The notes beneath the pieces were generated by a model. That model was given only the letters and a program-made list of their open reading frames with translations. It did no database searches and was not told the DNA's origin. Below are positions 6,358 through 7,897 of a stretch of 7,897 bases of DNA, piece after piece. The translations under genes were made by a program, and so were the position numbers. How positions within the stretch are numbered: position 1 is the first letter of the stretch; every line of letters starts with the position of its first letter. Source of the stretch: Sphingomonadales bacterium (GTDB taxonomy: Bacteria > Pseudomonadota > Alphaproteobacteria > Sphingomonadales > Sphingomonadaceae); contig JAFLDC010000108.1 of the NCBI GenBank assembly GCA_017302775.1, positions 1-7,897 on the forward strand. The letters are read 5' to 3'.

Positions 6358-7812
6358 GGCTACTGAACCGTCCTGCGCCTTGGTGTCAACGGTGCGTGTT
6401 GCGGCCGGCTTGGGATCAGGGTTGTCGCTCCAGTCCCAGACGTTGCCCTTGACGCTACGATAGTTGACGTCCGGATCGTACAGCGCACCGCCGTCGAGCG
6501 CGAGATCGCGAGCTTCGGCCTTGCCCATTGCCGCCAGCAGGTTGAACCCGGCGACATAGGCGTTGCGTTTGGCGGTAACCAGCTGGACCTGCGCGTTGAG
6601 CAATTCGTTTTCGGCATTGAGGATGTCAAGGATCGTCCGGTTGCCAACGCTGTTCTCCGCCCGAACACCTTCCAGACTGAGCGTCGCCGCGTCTACTGCT
6701 GCCTGTGACGAGGTGATCAGTGAAAGCGCGGCCTGCCACTGCGCAAAGGCGGCCCGAACATTGGCAATCACCGCGCGTTCAACGGCGATTTCCTGCTCCA
6801 TCGTCGCCCCCTCGCGGGCCTGGGCCTGACGGCGCTGGGCCGAGGGCAGCCCCCCCTGGAACAGGGGTACGCTGGCGCGCACGCCGACCGTTGTGTTGGT
6901 GGTACTCTGGACAGCCGGTGGCAGCTTGTTGGTACCCAGGTAATCGTTGTAGCCGCTATTGGCGAAGACCGAGACCCGTGGCAGCCGGTTGGCCCCGACT
7001 GCGGCGGTATCATATCCGGCAGCCTTGGCGCGCTGGCGTGCGGCGAGCAGATCCGGGTTCGACGCGAGTGCAATGTCCACCGCCTCATCCGCGCTGCCGG
7101 GCAAACCGACCAGCGGCGGCGGCGATTGCAGGTTCTCGGGCGCCTTGCCGACGACCTGAATATACCGCTCGCGCGCTGCAATCAGGTTGGCCTCGGCGCT
7201 ACGGGTCTGGCCGCGCGCCAGCGCCAGCCGCGATTCCGACTGAGCCACATCGGTCCGCGTCAGATCGCCGATCTCGAACCGGTCGCGGGTGGCCTGCAGG
7301 TTGACTTCAAGCCGCTGCACATTGGCGCGGTTCAGCTTCACCACGGCTTCGCCCAGGATCACGTCCATGTAAGCGGCGACGACGGCGCTGAACACGCCGG
7401 TTTCCACCCCGCGCAGGTCGGCCCGGCCGGCATCGACCCTGGTCTCGGCGGCGCGAACCGAATTACGGATGCCGCCTCCGGCATAGATCGGCATGGCCGC
7501 ATTGAGCTGGGCATCGAAATTGCGGTCCGGAGCCAGGGGATTCCCCGAGCTGCCATCAACGAATTCGCTGTATGTCGCGGTACCCGAAAGCGAGGGCAGG
7601 CCGGCCGAACGCGCGATCGGCACACCCTCGTCCACAGCGCGCTGCTGGGCGCGGGCTGCCTGCAGGGTCGGGTTGGTGTTGTAGGCCATGACCAGAGCTT
7701 CGCGCAGATCGTCAGCCAGAACCGGGGCGGTCAGCACCGTGCCCACGCCAATCATCAAGGCCAGACGGGTGAGCCGTGAACCGATCGGCCTCGTTCGCTT
7801 GCCCGTAATCAT
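6349..7812 (-). CDS. tolC: TolC-family outer membrane efflux/secretion channel
   Basis: This 487-residue protein is of the TolC/outer membrane efflux family (type I secretion subfamily). Such trimers form the outer-membrane duct for RND and MFS pumps or type I secretion systems. Residues 1-33 are a signal peptide: a basic start (MITGKRTR), a hydrophobic core and APVLA before DDL. Two structural repeats follow. The first (about 34-230) begins LREALVMAYNTNPTLQAARA and includes PIYAGGGIRNSVRAAE. The second (about 240-440) begins EAVDIALASNPDLLAARQRA and includes PLFQGGLPSAQRRQA. Both have long coiled-coil helices rich in Ala, Gln and Arg. The C-terminal 50 residues (DPDVNYRSVKGNVWDW onward) are polar and Pro-rich. 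ATG at 7812 is chosen because it begins the signal peptide. The frame is open to 7872, but that part overlaps the upstream gene. No inner-membrane pump or adaptor lies nearby, so it probably serves several exporters. Confidence 0.93.
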   Translation of the reverse strand: MITGKRTRPIGSRLTRLALMIGVGTVLTAPVLADDLREALVMAYNTNPTLQAARAQQRAVDEGVPIARSAGLPSLSGTATYSEFVDGSSGNPLAPDRNFDAQLNAAMPIYAGGGIRNSVRAAETRVDAGRADLRGVETGVFSAVVAAYMDVILGEAVVKLNRANVQRLEVNLQATRDRFEIGDLTRTDVAQSESRLALARGQTRSAEANLIAARERYIQVVGKAPENLQSPPPLVGLPGSADEAVDIALASNPDLLAARQRAKAAGYDTAAVGANRLPRVSVFANSGYNDYLGTNKLPPAVQSTTNTTVGVRASVPLFQGGLPSAQRRQAQAREGATMEQEIAVERAVIANVRAAFAQWQAALSLITSSQAAVDAATLSLEGVRAENSVGNRTILDILNAENELLNAQVQLVTAKRNAYVAGFNLLAAMGKAEARDLALDGGALYDPDVNYRSVKGNVWDWSDNPDPKPAATRTVDTKAQDGSVAGQ

Positions 7813-7816
7813 CCCG

Positions 7817-7897
7817 TCAGAAACTCCACGTCTTGGGCGCGGCGAACTCCGCCAGCACCGGCATTCCCACATCGGCGCGAGCGACCAGCGCGGCAGC
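7817..7897 (-). CDS. pcm: C-terminal end of a probable protein-L-isoaspartate O-methyltransferase, cut by window edge
   Basis: Only the last 26 codons are inside the window, ending with TGA at 7817-7819. They read AAALVARADVGMPVLAEFAA and then PKTWSF. The ending FxAPKTWSF is what I recall from protein-L-isoaspartate O-methyltransferase family proteins in sphingomonads, and the pcm-tolC gene pair is common in alphaproteobacteria. The enzyme family methylates damaged isoaspartyl residues for repair, but the catalytic part is outside this window and cannot be checked. The stop is four bases upstream of the tolC ATG, so the two genes are very probably co-transcribed. The name rests on a short tail plus context. 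Confidence 0.6.
   Translation of the reverse strand, partial: AAALVARADVGMPVLAEFAAPKTWSF

Noticed and set aside
7813..7872. N-terminal extension of TolC by 20 codons
   Set aside because: It overlaps the upstream methyltransferase tail in another frame and would place Arg/Trp-rich sequence ahead of the signal peptide.
1..7897. CRISPR array, insertion sequence, prophage, toxin-antitoxin or defence system
   Set aside because: I found no repeat-spacer pattern, transposase, integrase, terminal repeats or defence domains. Every substantial stretch is accounted for by ordinary chromosomal genes.

Overview
This is a GC-rich chromosomal window that looks like an alphaproteobacterium of the order Sphingomonadales. 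The evidence is the type of protein families present: a DUF1491 protein, a short PopZ-type DUF2497 protein, a SleB-like hydrolase with an Ala/Pro-rich linker, and a 'double-Cys' thioredoxin-like ferredoxin. The order pcm-tolC-DUF2497, which I recall as conserved in alphaproteobacteria, points the same way. The placement rests on family and gene-order recognition, not on a database search. I see no mobile element, CRISPR array, tRNA or rRNA, and no sign of horizontal transfer.

Left part (1-1264, plus strand): the nearly complete 3' part of a DUF1491 gene, then a 207-base gap, then a secreted SleB-family cell wall hydrolase. A strong intrinsic terminator (1232-1264) sits between that gene and the convergent gene on the other strand.

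Right part (7897 down to 1269, minus strand): nine genes in a row. In transcription order they are the last 26 codons of a probable protein-L-isoaspartate O-methyltransferase, a TolC-type outer-membrane channel, a PopZ-like polar organizer (DUF2497), a secreted S9-family serine peptidase, a hotdog-fold acyl-CoA thioesterase, a thioredoxin-like [2Fe-2S] ferredoxin, a two-CBS-domain protein, the A-type Fe-S carrier ErpA, and exonuclease III. Spacing is tight throughout. There are stop/start overlaps at S9/thioesterase (TAATG), thioesterase/ferredoxin (ATGA) and erpA/xth (TGATG), and gaps of only 4 to 61 bases elsewhere. I find no convincing internal terminator, so one or two long transcripts are plausible.

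Functionally this is mostly housekeeping: envelope export and remodelling (TolC, S9 peptidase, SleB), cell-pole organisation (PopZ-like), Fe-S cluster handling (ferredoxin, ErpA) and DNA repair (Xth). I did not find an obviously new biological system. The points most worth a second look are the coupled six-gene stretch from the S9 peptidase to xth, the absence of valS after the PopZ-like gene, and an inverted repeat with a GAATC site across the tolC stop codon.
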